Origin: Acidobacteriota bacterium
GTDB lineage: Bacteria > Acidobacteriota > Vicinamibacteria > Fen-336
NCBI GenBank assembly: GCA_016199625.1
Contig: JACQGI010000034.1
Location: 1 to 44,942, forward strand
Length of the DNA: 44,942 nucleotides
Reading direction: 5' to 3'
Shown one piece after another: positions 23,186 through 32,122 of the stretch (position 1 is its first letter; the number at the start of each line of letters is the position of its first letter). The notes under the pieces are model-generated. The model saw nothing but the letters and a program-made list of their open reading frames with translations. It searched no databases and was not told the origin of the DNA. A program made the position numbers and the translations under genes.

Positions 23186-25341
23186 TATGCCTCCTCCGCC
23201 GCGGACCGGGCCTTCGCCCGCTGCCTGGCCTCGCGCGCCTCGAGCTCCATGGCCTTCTGTTCCTCCTTCATCTCCGCTGCGGTGACCTTGTGCGCGACCT
23301 GCAGGAACTCCCTCTTGATGGGGCCGGGCTTCCGGCCGGTGATCTTCCCGATCGCGGCGGCGACCTCCTCGATGTACAGCTCGAAGATGCTGCGCCGCTG
23401 CGCCTGGTAGTCGGCGGCCTTGCGCTTCCGTATGAACGTGGCCAGCTTGCGGCCGCACTCCTGCGCCGCGAGCTGGATCTCCTTCGTGATGTCCGGATAG
23501 TGGGCCACGGCCTCCTTGGACTCGCTGGTGAACGGCACCCAGACCGAGGCGATGTGCACGAGGAGCGCCATCGGTCCCACGGGGAGGGAGCCCTTGGGCT
23601 GGCTCAGCAGGTAGTTGCGCCAGTCGGTCCGCACGACGGCGTCGGTGATGCCGCAGGCGCCGCGCTGGAACAGGAGCGGGACGCGGTTGGCGAAGCGGAA
23701 GAGCTCGATGGTCTTGTCGGCAGGCCAGCTCCCGCCGTAGGCGAGTCCGACCTCCACCTGGAACGGGTTGCCGCGGTACACCTTCGGCGAGCGGGTCACC
23801 GTGGCGATGAAGTAGTTGTGGCCCTTGATCTTCTCGACACCGTCTTCGGGAGGCGCGTCGGGGATCGAGGGCTGCGCGGACGGCTCCGCCGGCCGCTTGC
23901 CGGCGGCGCTCTTCCCGGCCTTCCTCGCCGGCTTCATGCCGGCCGAGTCGAGGTCGAGCTGGGCGTTCTCGTCCCCGCCCTCACCCTCGCTCTCGATCAC
24001 GTTCAGGAAGCTGACGAGCCCCTTCCGCATGAGCTCGTCGCCGATCGGGCTCAGGCAGTTCGTCGGGGGGCTCATGAGCCTGGTGTCGGCGATGGCCTTG
24101 TGCAGCTCCTCGGCCATGGCTCGGTGCGCGCCGACCTCGCGCGGCCGCACCGTCTTCTTGGCCCAGGGCACCCTGGCCAGGATCTCGTCGGCGGACTGGG
24201 CCGAGACACGGCTGAAGGCCGTGTGCAGGAAGCCGCGGACGTCGTGGCTCTTGGACTCCTGCGCCATGAGCATGAGGGCGCCGAGCTCGACGCCGTGCGG
24301 ATGCGGCCGGATCTCGACGGCCTCCTTGGGCAGCTCCGTCGTGGCCCGCGGGAAGGTCAGGGTCTCGTTGCCGGGCCGGTCGGCGTTCGCGCGCTGGGCG
24401 GCGCCGACGGGCCGCGTGTAGTGGATGGCCGCGTGCGGGTTCGCGAGGGCCGTGTGCTCGACGTACCGGTTCACGAACCGCTGGCCCTGCTGCCAGTTGG
24501 CCACGATCTCGAGCTCGACGCGGGTCCCGTGCTCCTGGTGCCACTGGGGAAGGGTCTCGTCGTGGGTCACGACCGGCTCGTTCTTGCGGGTGTCGAGCTG
24601 GATGTCGAAGACGTGGGCGGCCTTGCCCTTGCCCACGCGGCTGGTCACGCGGATCGGCTTGCCCGTGGTGAGCTGTCCGTACATCGCCGCCGCGGAGATC
24701 CCGATGCCTTGCTGACCACGGGCTTGCTTCAGCCGATGGAACTTCGAGCCGTACAGCAGCTTGCCGAAGATCTTCGGCACCTGGGTCTTGACGATCCCGG
24801 GGCCGTTGTCCTGGACGACGACGACGAAGCGGCCTTCGCCCTTGGTCAGCTCGGCGTTCCCCTTCTTGGCCTCCAGCGCGAGGTCGTGGACTTCGACGTG
24901 AAGCTCGGGCAGGAGGCCGGCCTCCTCGCACGCGTCGAGGGAGTTGTCGACGGCTTCCTTGATCGTGGTGAGGAGCGCCTTCGAGGGGTTGTCGAAGCCC
25001 AGGAGGTGGCGGTTCTTGACGAAGAACTCGGAGACCGAGATCTCGCGCTGCTTCTGGGCGAGGGACTCGGCCGTGACCCGCGGGCCTTCGGGCTTCCCTT
25101 CCGGCCTGGCGGCCGGCTTCCCGGGGGGTTCCTTCGCCGCGGGCGCCTTCGCAGCCGGGGCCTTGACCGCCGGCGTTTTCGCGGCGTCGGCCCTGGGGGC
25201 CGGTTTCGCCTTCGCCGGCGCGCCCTTGCCGGGGCCCGCCTTTCGCGCGGCGTCCTCGAAGAGTGCGAGCTGGGGCCGGTCGACCTTGCGGCCCTTCTTC
25301 GCCGGGGGGACCGTCTTCCTCGCCGTCGCGGCCTTGGCCAA
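23185..25341 (-). CDS. top6B: DNA topoisomerase VI subunit B (GHKL ATPase)
   Basis: 718 residues. TTG start, supported by GGAGGAG just upstream and by the absence of an earlier usable start. Residues 1-90 are a Lys/Ala/Pro-rich tail not found in archaeal Top6B. The ATPase has the N-box [13 protein letters not shown] (Glu129-Asp132-Asn133), DNGPGI (178-183) and GQQGIGIS (209-216). The H2TH and transducer regions follow; the switch-like stretch around [16 protein letters not shown] is near the C-terminus. It drives the strand passage of topoisomerase VI, the type IIB enzyme that relaxes and decatenates DNA. It is translated just ahead of subunit A. Confidence 0.95.
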   Translation of the reverse strand: MAKAATARKTVPPAKKGRKVDRPQLALFEDAARKAGPGKGAPAKAKPAPRADAAKTPAVKAPAAKAPAAKEPPGKPAARPEGKPEGPRVTAESLAQKQREISVSEFFVKNRHLLGFDNPSKALLTTIKEAVDNSLDACEEAGLLPELHVEVHDLALEAKKGNAELTKGEGRFVVVVQDNGPGIVKTQVPKIFGKLLYGSKFHRLKQARGQQGIGISAAAMYGQLTTGKPIRVTSRVGKGKAAHVFDIQLDTRKNEPVVTHDETLPQWHQEHGTRVELEIVANWQQGQRFVNRYVEHTALANPHAAIHYTRPVGAAQRANADRPGNETLTFPRATTELPKEAVEIRPHPHGVELGALMLMAQESKSHDVRGFLHTAFSRVSAQSADEILARVPWAKKTVRPREVGAHRAMAEELHKAIADTRLMSPPTNCLSPIGDELMRKGLVSFLNVIESEGEGGDENAQLDLDSAGMKPARKAGKSAAGKRPAEPSAQPSIPDAPPEDGVEKIKGHNYFIATVTRSPKVYRGNPFQVEVGLAYGGSWPADKTIELFRFANRVPLLFQRGACGITDAVVRTDWRNYLLSQPKGSLPVGPMALLVHIASVWVPFTSESKEAVAHYPDITKEIQLAAQECGRKLATFIRKRKAADYQAQRRSIFELYIEEVAAAIGKITGRKPGPIKREFLQVAHKVTAAEMKEEQKAMELEAREARQRAKARSAAEEA

Positions 25342-25479
25342 GCCTTCTCCTCCTTCGCGAAGCCCCGCAGTCTAGCACGGCCCGGAGCGGCCTCGGCTCA
25401 CCCTAAAGCAGGATCGGGTCCTACCGGGACCGTTCTCCCGTTCCCCCGCCGCGACGCGCGGCCTGCGGGCCACGTTGTG

Positions 25480-25485
25480 TATGAT
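25480..25485 (+). promoter_or_regulatory. Probable -10 box TATGAT for the membrane spermidine-synthase-like gene
   Basis: TATGAT lies 36 bases before the ATG at 25522, in the 180-base divergent spacer between topoisomerase VI B and this gene. A clear -35 is not seen. Nothing else was recognised in the spacer. Confidence 0.4.
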
Positions 25486-25521
25486 GCCGTCCCTCGTGAA
25501 GCGCTCGAGAGTGAGGTCCGC

Positions 25522-27978
25522 ATGAAACCGGGCTTCGGCGCACGCGCGTGCGCCCTCGCGTTCCTGACCGCAGCCGCCACTCTCTTTCTCCAGGTCCTCG
25601 TGCACCGGATCGTGGCGGCGCGGCTGCTGAACAACTTCGCCTTCGCCGTCATCTCCCTCACGATGCTCGGATTCGCGCTCTCCGGAGTGATCCTGACGCG
25701 CCTGCTACCGACCTTCCTCGCCCGCATCGAGGACGCGGCATCCTCCTGTGCGTCCTGCTTCGTCATCACGGCCCTGGCGAGTGCGGTTCTGTTCTACCAC
25801 TCGGACGTCTCACAGGCGGCGCACTCGCGCTCGGCGTTCGTCGGGTCCGTCGTCGCCGCCTTGCCACATGCGCTGCTCCTCGCCGCGCCGTTCGCCTTCT
25901 GTGGGCTGGTCCTGGGTGCGCTCCTCGCCGGGCCCGAGCTGTCGACACGTCGTATCTACTTCTTCGACCTGCTCGGGTCGGGCACGGGGGCCATCGCCGT
26001 GATCCCGGCCATCTCGAGCCTCGGGGCCGAGAACGCGTTGCTCCTCGTCTGTCTGGTTCTCCTCGCCGGCACGCTCCTCCTCACTCCGCCGCGCGGGCCG
26101 CTCGCCAGGGGGCTGGCCTGTGCCGCCGTGCTCTCCCTGGGGCTCTGTTGGGCCATGAGGGGCCGGGCGTTCGCAGGCTGGTATCCCCGCGGCGTCAACC
26201 GCGTGGAGGCCCACCCCGGCGGCAACGTTCATATCCTCGAAGCCCTGGTCTGGGATCCCGTGGCGAGGATCGAGGTCTGGAGGATCCCCCCGCTGCGCCA
26301 CACGGAGGTGGCCTATCCCTGCCTCGTGGGAGACGACGAGGCCCTCCTCTCCAGGGCCAAGCGGATGCTGACCCAGAACAACTACGCGTTCACCCTGGCC
26401 GTCGAGTACGACGGCCGGCGCGACTCGCTCCGGGGGATCGGCGACACGATGTACGCCGCCGCCTACCAGGCCCACGCCGTCGCCCGTCCCAGGGTCGGGA
26501 TCATCGGAGTCGGCGGAGGCTTCGACGTCCTGACGGCCCTGCACTTCGACGCCTCGGCGATCACGGGCGTCGAGGTGAACTCTGCGACCGTCGCGTTGCT
26601 CGAGCGGGAGTATCGCGACTACTTCGCCGCGTGGACGGGCGATCCCCGGGTGAGGCTGATCCCCGCCGAGGGGCGGCACTTCCTGGCCACGACCGACGAG
26701 ACCTACGACGTGCTGCAGCTCTCCGGGGTCGACTCCTACAGCGGCACGGCCGCCGCCGCACACGTCTTCTCCGAGAACTACCTGTACACGGCGGAGGCGT
26801 TCGACGTCTACCTGCGGCGGCTGACCGACCGGGGGATCCTCAACCTGATGCGCCTCGAGTACCGCCCGCCCAGGGAGATGCTGCGCGCCCTCGTCACGGC
26901 CGTGGCGGCCCTGCGCCGCGCCGGCGTCGAGGAGCCCGCCCAGCACGTGGCCATGCTCACCGCGACCCCCGTCCCGAACTTCACGGCCCTCCTGGTCAAG
27001 AAGACCCCGTTCACCGCCGAAGAACGGCGCCGGCTCGCAGTCTGGGCCGAGCGGAGCCCCTACTTCGACGTTTCCGCGTCCGTGGACCCGTCGGGTGCGC
27101 CGAAGGGCGCCTACCAGTTCTTCCTCGGTCTCCACGACCCGCAGCGCGAGAGGGCTTTCGTGGCGGCGTATCCGTGGGACATCTCTCCCACCGACGACGA
27201 CCGGCCGTTCTTCTTCAGATACTCCTCCTGGTGGCACGTCTTCACGGCGGACGATCTCGTGCGGACTTCGGTTCCGTACGTGGAGATCAGCACTCTCATC
27301 CTCGCCGCCGGAATCACCCTGGCCTGCGTCCTCTGCGTCTACCTCCCGCTGCGCGAGTTGGCGGGTCGCCCGGGTCGGACGCCGGAGACGTTGCGCCTGG
27401 CCGGGGTCTTCGCCGGAGCCGGTCTCGGGTACCTGGCCGTCGAGATGGCGTTCCTTCAGAAGTTCGGCCTCTTCCTCGGCCATCCGAACTACGCCCTGTC
27501 CGTGGTCCTCAGCGTCGTGCTCGTCTCGAGCGGCCTGGGCTCGCTCTGGTCACGAGCCCTCGTGAGCCGGCTTGGCGGGCTCCGATTCGTCTCGTACGTC
27601 CTCGCGGCCTTCATCCTCCTCGAGCAACTGTTGCTCCTGCCCCTTCTGCCTCGACTGATCGGGCTGCCCTTCTCCCTCCGGGCCGCCATCGTCGTCGGCC
27701 TCGTCGCGCCCGTGGGCGTCTGCCTCGGAACCTACGTTCCGACGGCCCTGGAGCGCCTGAAGCAAACGGCTCCCCACTATGCGCCGTGGGCCTGGGGCAT
27801 CAACGGCATCTTCTCCGTCCTGGCTCCCATCCTGAGCGTGGCTTTCTCGATGACCTGGGGGATCGGTGCGCTCCTCGTGGCCGCCGTTCCCATCTACGTG
27901 GCGACCGGCTGGGCGCTGCCCTCGTCGGACGGGTCCGCGCAGGCTCACGGGGCTTGGTGGCGCGTCACGCAAGCTTGA
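25522..27978 (+). CDS. Polytopic membrane protein with spermidine synthase-like methyltransferase-fold domain
   Basis: 818 residues. About six N-terminal membrane helices (10-215), a soluble domain (about 220-590) and about seven C-terminal helices (590-800). The soluble part has a Rossmann SAM/aminopropyl-type motif VGIIGVGGGFDVLTAL, then TGVEVN and DVLQLSGVDSYSG, like spermidine synthases, but the polyamine-specific residues are not evident. Membrane-fused relatives are common in environmental bacteria and of unknown substrate. It stands alone, with its own promoter and a hairpin at its stop. Confidence 0.78.
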   Translation: MKPGFGARACALAFLTAAATLFLQVLVHRIVAARLLNNFAFAVISLTMLGFALSGVILTRLLPTFLARIEDAASSCASCFVITALASAVLFYHSDVSQAAHSRSAFVGSVVAALPHALLLAAPFAFCGLVLGALLAGPELSTRRIYFFDLLGSGTGAIAVIPAISSLGAENALLLVCLVLLAGTLLLTPPRGPLARGLACAAVLSLGLCWAMRGRAFAGWYPRGVNRVEAHPGGNVHILEALVWDPVARIEVWRIPPLRHTEVAYPCLVGDDEALLSRAKRMLTQNNYAFTLAVEYDGRRDSLRGIGDTMYAAAYQAHAVARPRVGIIGVGGGFDVLTALHFDASAITGVEVNSATVALLEREYRDYFAAWTGDPRVRLIPAEGRHFLATTDETYDVLQLSGVDSYSGTAAAAHVFSENYLYTAEAFDVYLRRLTDRGILNLMRLEYRPPREMLRALVTAVAALRRAGVEEPAQHVAMLTATPVPNFTALLVKKTPFTAEERRRLAVWAERSPYFDVSASVDPSGAPKGAYQFFLGLHDPQRERAFVAAYPWDISPTDDDRPFFFRYSSWWHVFTADDLVRTSVPYVEISTLILAAGITLACVLCVYLPLRELAGRPGRTPETLRLAGVFAGAGLGYLAVEMAFLQKFGLFLGHPNYALSVVLSVVLVSSGLGSLWSRALVSRLGGLRFVSYVLAAFILLEQLLLLPLLPRLIGLPFSLRAAIVVGLVAPVGVCLGTYVPTALERLKQTAPHYAPWAWGINGIFSVLAPILSVAFSMTWGIGALLVAAVPIYVATGWALPSSDGSAQAHGAWWRVTQA

Positions 27979-28003
27979 CAACTGGCAAGGCGCCTGCCAA
28001 GCT
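27972..28003 (+). terminator. Hairpin over the stop of the spermidine-synthase-like gene
   Basis: AGCTTG (27972-27977) pairs with CAAGCT (27998-28003), and TGGCA/TGCCA pair inside it. The TGA stop lies in the left arm. No T-run follows, so termination is only possible. Confidence 0.3.
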
Positions 28004-28080
28004 CGCACGCCCATGCGACGCGTAGTGCGTGGCTATCGCTGCTGGCTCGCCCTGCCCGCTGCGGCTGCGGCACATCGACA

Positions 28081-28197
28081 ATGACGGTGGATTCGCTGTT
28101 GAAGCGGGGCTGGCTGGATATCGATCGGGCCGTGGCGGGTGGCCGAGCCAGCGAGGACGCGCGCCGCGGGTTTGTGAGCATGGGGTTCTGGGTCTAA
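28081..28197 (+). CDS. Small ORF, 38 residues, unknown
   Basis: ATG to TAA with plausible codon use; the product begins MTVDSLLKRGWLDIDRAVAG and is amphipathic, without Cys or signal. The upstream bases give no strong ribosome-binding site. It may be a leader-like peptide or the end of a lost gene. No relative is recognised. Confidence 0.25.
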   Translation: MTVDSLLKRGWLDIDRAVAGGRASEDARRGFVSMGFWV

Positions 28198-28219
28198 CCG
28201 CGAACCAAACTGGGGAATC

Positions 28220-28477
28220 ATGAGGAGAAGACGACAGTCACCCGTCGCGAGTTGCGCTAGAAGGTCGCGCCTCGTGTGGGTCAGCGCGCCCCTGGTAATG
28301 CTCTTTCAGGGCCTCGCCGTCTCGTCCCTCGGGGCGGACCTCCATCTCGGCGTGGCAGGCGGCATCGGCAACGTTGTCACCAGCACGGGCCATCCGTACA
28401 TCTGCAGCGTCGATCTGGCGTGGACCGATCCCTGGGGCGCTAGCTCGTCCGGCGGCTGCTCGGTGGACACGCAGTAG
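28220..28477 (+). CDS. Small exported protein, 85 residues, unknown
   Basis: ATG preceded by CTGGGGA. A basic N-terminus (MRRRRQSPVA, RRSR) is followed by a hydrophobic stretch (LVWVSAPLVMLFQGLAVSS) and a likely signal-peptidase site near SLGA. The mature part of about 45 residues is Gly/Ser-rich with two Cys, in YIC-SVD and GGC-SVD, which could form a disulfide. Such a layout suggests a secreted or surface peptide. It lies just before the GT-C-like gene at 28516. No family is recognised. Confidence 0.45.
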   Translation: MRRRRQSPVASCARRSRLVWVSAPLVMLFQGLAVSSLGADLHLGVAGGIGNVVTSTGHPYICSVDLAWTDPWGASSSGGCSVDTQ

Positions 28478-28515
28478 ATCCCGGGCGCGCCTGCCCGAGA
28501 TCGGCAAGGCGGGGC

Positions 28516-30291
28516 GTGGTGAGTGTCCTCGGCCGGGCCGCGATGCCTGCGGGCGTCTTCGCATCCGCCCTGGTGGTCGTCTGGGCTGCAGATCGCGCGG
28601 CCCCGACGGGCCGTCTGAATCTGCTCCGATACGGCGACTGGATTATCACAGGATCGGCTCTCCGGGTCGCAGGCTTGTGGAGCGACAGCCCTGTGGGAGT
28701 CGAGCTCATCGTGAAGCCCCGTCGCGGACTGGGGTCGCTCGATATCTACGTCAACGCCGAGCGCAACGTGGCACGATTCGAAGGGTCTGGCGCGCAGGCC
28801 ATCGTCTGCCATGGCAGGTCCGACAGCCAGGGCAACTTGGTGGTTCGCGTCGTTCCCACCCAAGAGGGCCACGGCCGTCCTCCTCTGCTAGCCATCTCCG
28901 TCACCCAGCGCGGGCCGCCTCGGGTCCCCTGGGACCGCATCGTCACCTATGCCGCGTTGCTGGGACTTGCGAGCGTGCTCGGCTCGGTGGCTGCCGGGTG
29001 CGCAGCGGGCGGCGTGGCGACCCTCGCCGCGGCGACCGGATTGCTGGGAGCCGCCCTCCTCTGCGGTCGACTCCAGGCGGTGCTCTTCCTTCCCTGGGCC
29101 CTCGCCATCCTCTGCATCGGAACGGCGATCGCGGGCGTTGCCCGCGTCCTCGGTCTGCCGCGCCCCGCGCGGGCCGTGATCTGCTGCCTCTTCGTCCTGC
29201 GTTCCGCCGTTGCGCTCCAACCCGACTTCCCTGCCATCGACGCCGCCTTCCACTCGGAGAACGTCCAGCGATTCGGCGCGGGCGAGCTGATCACGAGCCG
29301 CGCACCGAGCCCGAGGCGAGGCGAGGCTGCCCTTGCCGTCCCCTACCCTCCGGCGTTCTATGCTCTGATGAACGTTCTCGTCGAGCTTGGCTGGCCGGAC
29401 ACCAGAACAGGCGTGCGGCTGGCCATGGCGGTGCTCGAAGGAGCGACACCGGTCCTTCTGTTCGTGCTCATGCGAAGGTTCGGCGCGGGAGCGGAGACGG
29501 CTGGGCTCGCCGCGAGCGTGCAAGCCGCCATGCCCGAGAGCATCCTGGTGCTCGCGAAGGGCATCGCCGCCAACATCACCGGCCAGTGGACCAGCCTGCT
29601 CGTGGTCCTGGCCCTGGGCGCCGCCGTGCGGCCGTTGCTTCTCGCCGGCCTCATGTCGCTTGCCTTCCTGAGCCATCTTGGCAGTGCGGGCTGTCTGGTC
29701 AGCCTGCTGGTGGTCTGGTCGGTCCGAGGCGCACTCGCAAGGACGATCACGCCTCGCCGTGCCCTTGCCGTGCTGGCACTGGCGGGCCTGGGTCTCGCGA
29801 TCGCGTGGGCCGTTTACTATCGAGAGGTCGCAGGCGTCGCTTCGGCGGCTGCGGGATCTCTGGGCTCGCACTTGACCAGCGATGCAGGGGACTTCTTCCG
29901 GGCCCGCTGGGTGAGAGCGGGCAAGCTGATGCAAGACATGCTCCTCAAGTTCGGCGTGTTGCCGGTGGTCTTCGCGGGCCTGTGGGTCACAAGGATGAAG
30001 CGTGGCCCGCTCGAGGATTTGCTGGCGTCCTGGATGGCCGCGGGCGCAGGGATCGGCGTCGTGGCTCTGGTCACCCCGATTCCCCTCCGCTTCGAGTACT
30101 TCCTGGTGCCGGCGCTTGCCGCCGCGGCTGCCATGGGGGCCGAACGGCTCTCCCGCAGATGGCGTGTGGCCCTCGTCGCAGTTCCGTTGGCGGTGCAGGC
30201 CGTTCTGGCGGCTGTTCTCCTGGCGCGGCGTTTCTATCTCATCAGCGTCATCATGGAGTCCGAGCGCTGGCCCTTCCCGGTCAGGCTGTGA
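28516..30291 (+). CDS. Polytopic membrane protein, GT-C glycosyltransferase-like
   Basis: 591 residues from GTG at 28516 (an ATG at 28543 is an alternative). A first hydrophobic segment is followed by a soluble beta-rich region (about 35-130), then about eleven membrane helices. The loop DFPAIDAAFHSENVQRFGAG with VPYPPAFYALM resembles the first extracytoplasmic loop of GT-C enzymes, where an acidic pair binds the lipid-linked sugar. It ends in a GTGA overlap with the small gene at 30288. Specific sugar and acceptor unknown. Confidence 0.6.
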   Translation: MVSVLGRAAMPAGVFASALVVVWAADRAAPTGRLNLLRYGDWIITGSALRVAGLWSDSPVGVELIVKPRRGLGSLDIYVNAERNVARFEGSGAQAIVCHGRSDSQGNLVVRVVPTQEGHGRPPLLAISVTQRGPPRVPWDRIVTYAALLGLASVLGSVAAGCAAGGVATLAAATGLLGAALLCGRLQAVLFLPWALAILCIGTAIAGVARVLGLPRPARAVICCLFVLRSAVALQPDFPAIDAAFHSENVQRFGAGELITSRAPSPRRGEAALAVPYPPAFYALMNVLVELGWPDTRTGVRLAMAVLEGATPVLLFVLMRRFGAGAETAGLAASVQAAMPESILVLAKGIAANITGQWTSLLVVLALGAAVRPLLLAGLMSLAFLSHLGSAGCLVSLLVVWSVRGALARTITPRRALAVLALAGLGLAIAWAVYYREVAGVASAAAGSLGSHLTSDAGDFFRARWVRAGKLMQDMLLKFGVLPVVFAGLWVTRMKRGPLEDLLASWMAAGAGIGVVALVTPIPLRFEYFLVPALAAAAAMGAERLSRRWRVALVAVPLAVQAVLAAVLLARRFYLISVIMESERWPFPVRL

Positions 30292-30521
30292 CCAAGGTCG
30301 CGAGGCGGCTCTTGCTGGGGGCGGCGGCCTTCGTCGGCTGCGTCATCGCCCTCCGCCTCGAGGCCTACGAATGGACGCCCGCGATCTCGTACCTCCCTCG
30401 CGCTCTCTGGTCGTGGTACTACCGCGGGGCCTGCTTGTGCACCGCGGCCATCCTGTTCCTGGTCACCGACGTGTTGTTCGCCGATCGCGACGACGGGGGC
30501 CCGCCGAGCCCCGGCGTGTAG
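30288..30521 (+). CDS. Small two-helix membrane protein, 77 residues, unknown
   Basis: GTG start overlapping the stop of the preceding gene by GTGA. Two hydrophobic segments (about 8-22 and 45-65) flank a loop with EAYEWTPAISYLPRALWSWY. This looks like a small partner of the upstream glycosyltransferase-like protein. The overlap, the hydrophobic pattern and the normal codon use support a real gene. No family is recognised. Its end contains the next gene's -10 box. Confidence 0.55.
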   Translation: MTKVARRLLLGAAAFVGCVIALRLEAYEWTPAISYLPRALWSWYYRGACLCTAAILFLVTDVLFADRDDGGPPSPGV

Positions 30522-30524
30522 AAT
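30519..30524 (+). promoter_or_regulatory. Probable -10 box TAGAAT for the GT39-like gene
   Basis: TAGAAT ends 10 bases before the ATG at 30535, so the transcript would be nearly leaderless. It overlaps the stop of the preceding small gene. No clear -35. Confidence 0.4.
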
Positions 30525-30534
30525 CCCGCCATCG

Positions 30535-32103
30535 ATGGGGGAGCCACCCAACGGCACCGCGCCGGCCGGACACCGCGCCGCAGTCGTCGGCCTGCTCGCG
30601 CTGACGGCGGCCCTCTTGGTGTCGAGCAGCCGTCACAAGCCCCTGTCCCACGACGAGCCCCCCAACCTGAGGTACGGCCACCGGTTCCTGGCCGAGGGCC
30701 CCCACGTCCCGACACGGGGACAGCGAATGCCGGTCCTTGCGCTGAACGCCCTGGGCTGCCTCTCGTCGGGTTGCGCCCCCGGCGTCGTGGACGCATCGGA
30801 CGGGAGGCGCCTGGCCGTGCGTGCGGCGACCATGGGGTTCGCAGTCCTGCTGGCGTGGGCGGTGTACGCGTGGGCCCGGGAGCTCTATGGTCCCCCGGGG
30901 GCGCTCCTGGCGCTCGCCCTGTGTGCGCTGAACCCCAACGTCCTCGCCCACGGGAAGCAGGTCACCAGCGACGTCGCCGCGAGCCTGTTCACACTGGCCA
31001 GCACCTACGCCCTCGGGCGTTTCCTGCGCAACGGCGGGCTCGCGTGGCTCATCGCAGCGGCGGCCCTCACCGCGGGCGCCCTGGCGTCGAAGTTCACGAG
31101 CCTCCTGCTGCTCCCCCTCTTCGCGATCGCGTGTGCAGCCCATGGCCTTCGGTCCCGCGAGCACGGCCGGAGGGCCGTCATGCGGGGAGCGGCGAAGGTC
31201 CTCGTCTTCGCAACCGTGGTCCTGCTCCTCCTGAACGCAGTCTATCTCTTCGACGGGACGCTCCGCCCGGCCCTCCACCGGGAATGGCGGAGCGGGCTCC
31301 TCGCGCCCCTTGCGGACAGCGGTCTGCCCCTTGCGCTGCCGGCTGCGTTCCTCGACGGGCTGGACCGCTCGATGCTGATCCAGGAGAGCTCGCCTCTCGG
31401 CGCGGCGCGCGGGATGAACTACGCTCTGGGGCGGCGCGACTGGGACCGGATCCCCTACGCCTTCCCGCTGATGCTGCTCCTCAAGACGCCCCTGGCCCTG
31501 TTCCCGCTCCTGGCCCTCGCCGCGCGGACGCCCTCGCACCGGGTGGCGGAAGAGCTCCTCCTGCTCTGGCTGCCCTCCGCGGTCTTCTTCCTGTTCTTCA
31601 CGTTCTGGGTCGTGCCGCAACTTGGCGTTCGTTACCTGCTTCCGGCGATACCCTTCCTCTTCGTCTATGCGGGCCGGTCTCTCGCCGGCAGCGTGTCCCC
31701 CTGGCGCGCGAAGGCCGTGACGGCGCTGGTCGCCTGGTACGCCGCCTCCAGCCTGTCCTATCACCCGCACTTCATGTCCTACTTCAACGAGCTCATCGGC
31801 CCTCGCGTGAACGCCTATCGCTTCCTTGCCGACTCGAACCTCGACTGGGAGGACCGCACGCACTTCCTCGAGGAGTTCCGGAGGGAGCACCCGGAGACAC
31901 CGTTCGCGTTCGAGCCCGCGGGGCCTCAGGCCGGATGGGTGATGGTCCGGGTCAACAGCCTCGTGGGGATCGCCGGCGACCCCGAGAGGTACAGATGGCT
32001 CCGCAGGCACTTCAGACCCGTGCGCCACGTGGCCTATAGCTATCTCCTCTTCGACGTCCCGCCCGAAAGCCTCGGACGCCGGCAAAGCGAGCCCCCGCCA
32101 TGA
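30535..32103 (+). CDS. GT39/PMT-like membrane glycosyltransferase
   Basis: 522 residues with about ten membrane helices. The first outer loop has SHDEPPNLRYG, an acidic pair (Asp-Glu) as in protein O-mannosyltransferase and ArnT-type GT-C enzymes, where it binds metal and lipid-phosphate sugar. GKQVTSDVAASLFTLAST and ALASKFTSLLLLPL are family-like. The C-terminal soluble part contains HFMSYFNELIGP and DSNLDWEDR, typical for the uncharacterised bacterial PMT-like branch. It converges with the GT87-like gene 19 bases away. Confidence 0.8.
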   Translation: MGEPPNGTAPAGHRAAVVGLLALTAALLVSSSRHKPLSHDEPPNLRYGHRFLAEGPHVPTRGQRMPVLALNALGCLSSGCAPGVVDASDGRRLAVRAATMGFAVLLAWAVYAWARELYGPPGALLALALCALNPNVLAHGKQVTSDVAASLFTLASTYALGRFLRNGGLAWLIAAAALTAGALASKFTSLLLLPLFAIACAAHGLRSREHGRRAVMRGAAKVLVFATVVLLLLNAVYLFDGTLRPALHREWRSGLLAPLADSGLPLALPAAFLDGLDRSMLIQESSPLGAARGMNYALGRRDWDRIPYAFPLMLLLKTPLALFPLLALAARTPSHRVAEELLLLWLPSAVFFLFFTFWVVPQLGVRYLLPAIPFLFVYAGRSLAGSVSPWRAKAVTALVAWYAASSLSYHPHFMSYFNELIGPRVNAYRFLADSNLDWEDRTHFLEEFRREHPETPFAFEPAGPQAGWVMVRVNSLVGIAGDPERYRWLRRHFRPVRHVAYSYLLFDVPPESLGRRQSEPPP

Positions 32104-32122
32104 GGGCGGTCGCTGCGCCTCT

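Noticed and set aside
23290-27978. 1562-codon forward frame across topoisomerase VI B
   Set aside because: Only its end from 25522 is a real protein; the rest is antisense to the motif-bearing Top6B.
27975-27980. TTGACA as a -35 box for the small ORFs
   Set aside because: No -10-like sequence is found 15-19 bases downstream, and the hexamer overlaps a stop codon and a hairpin.
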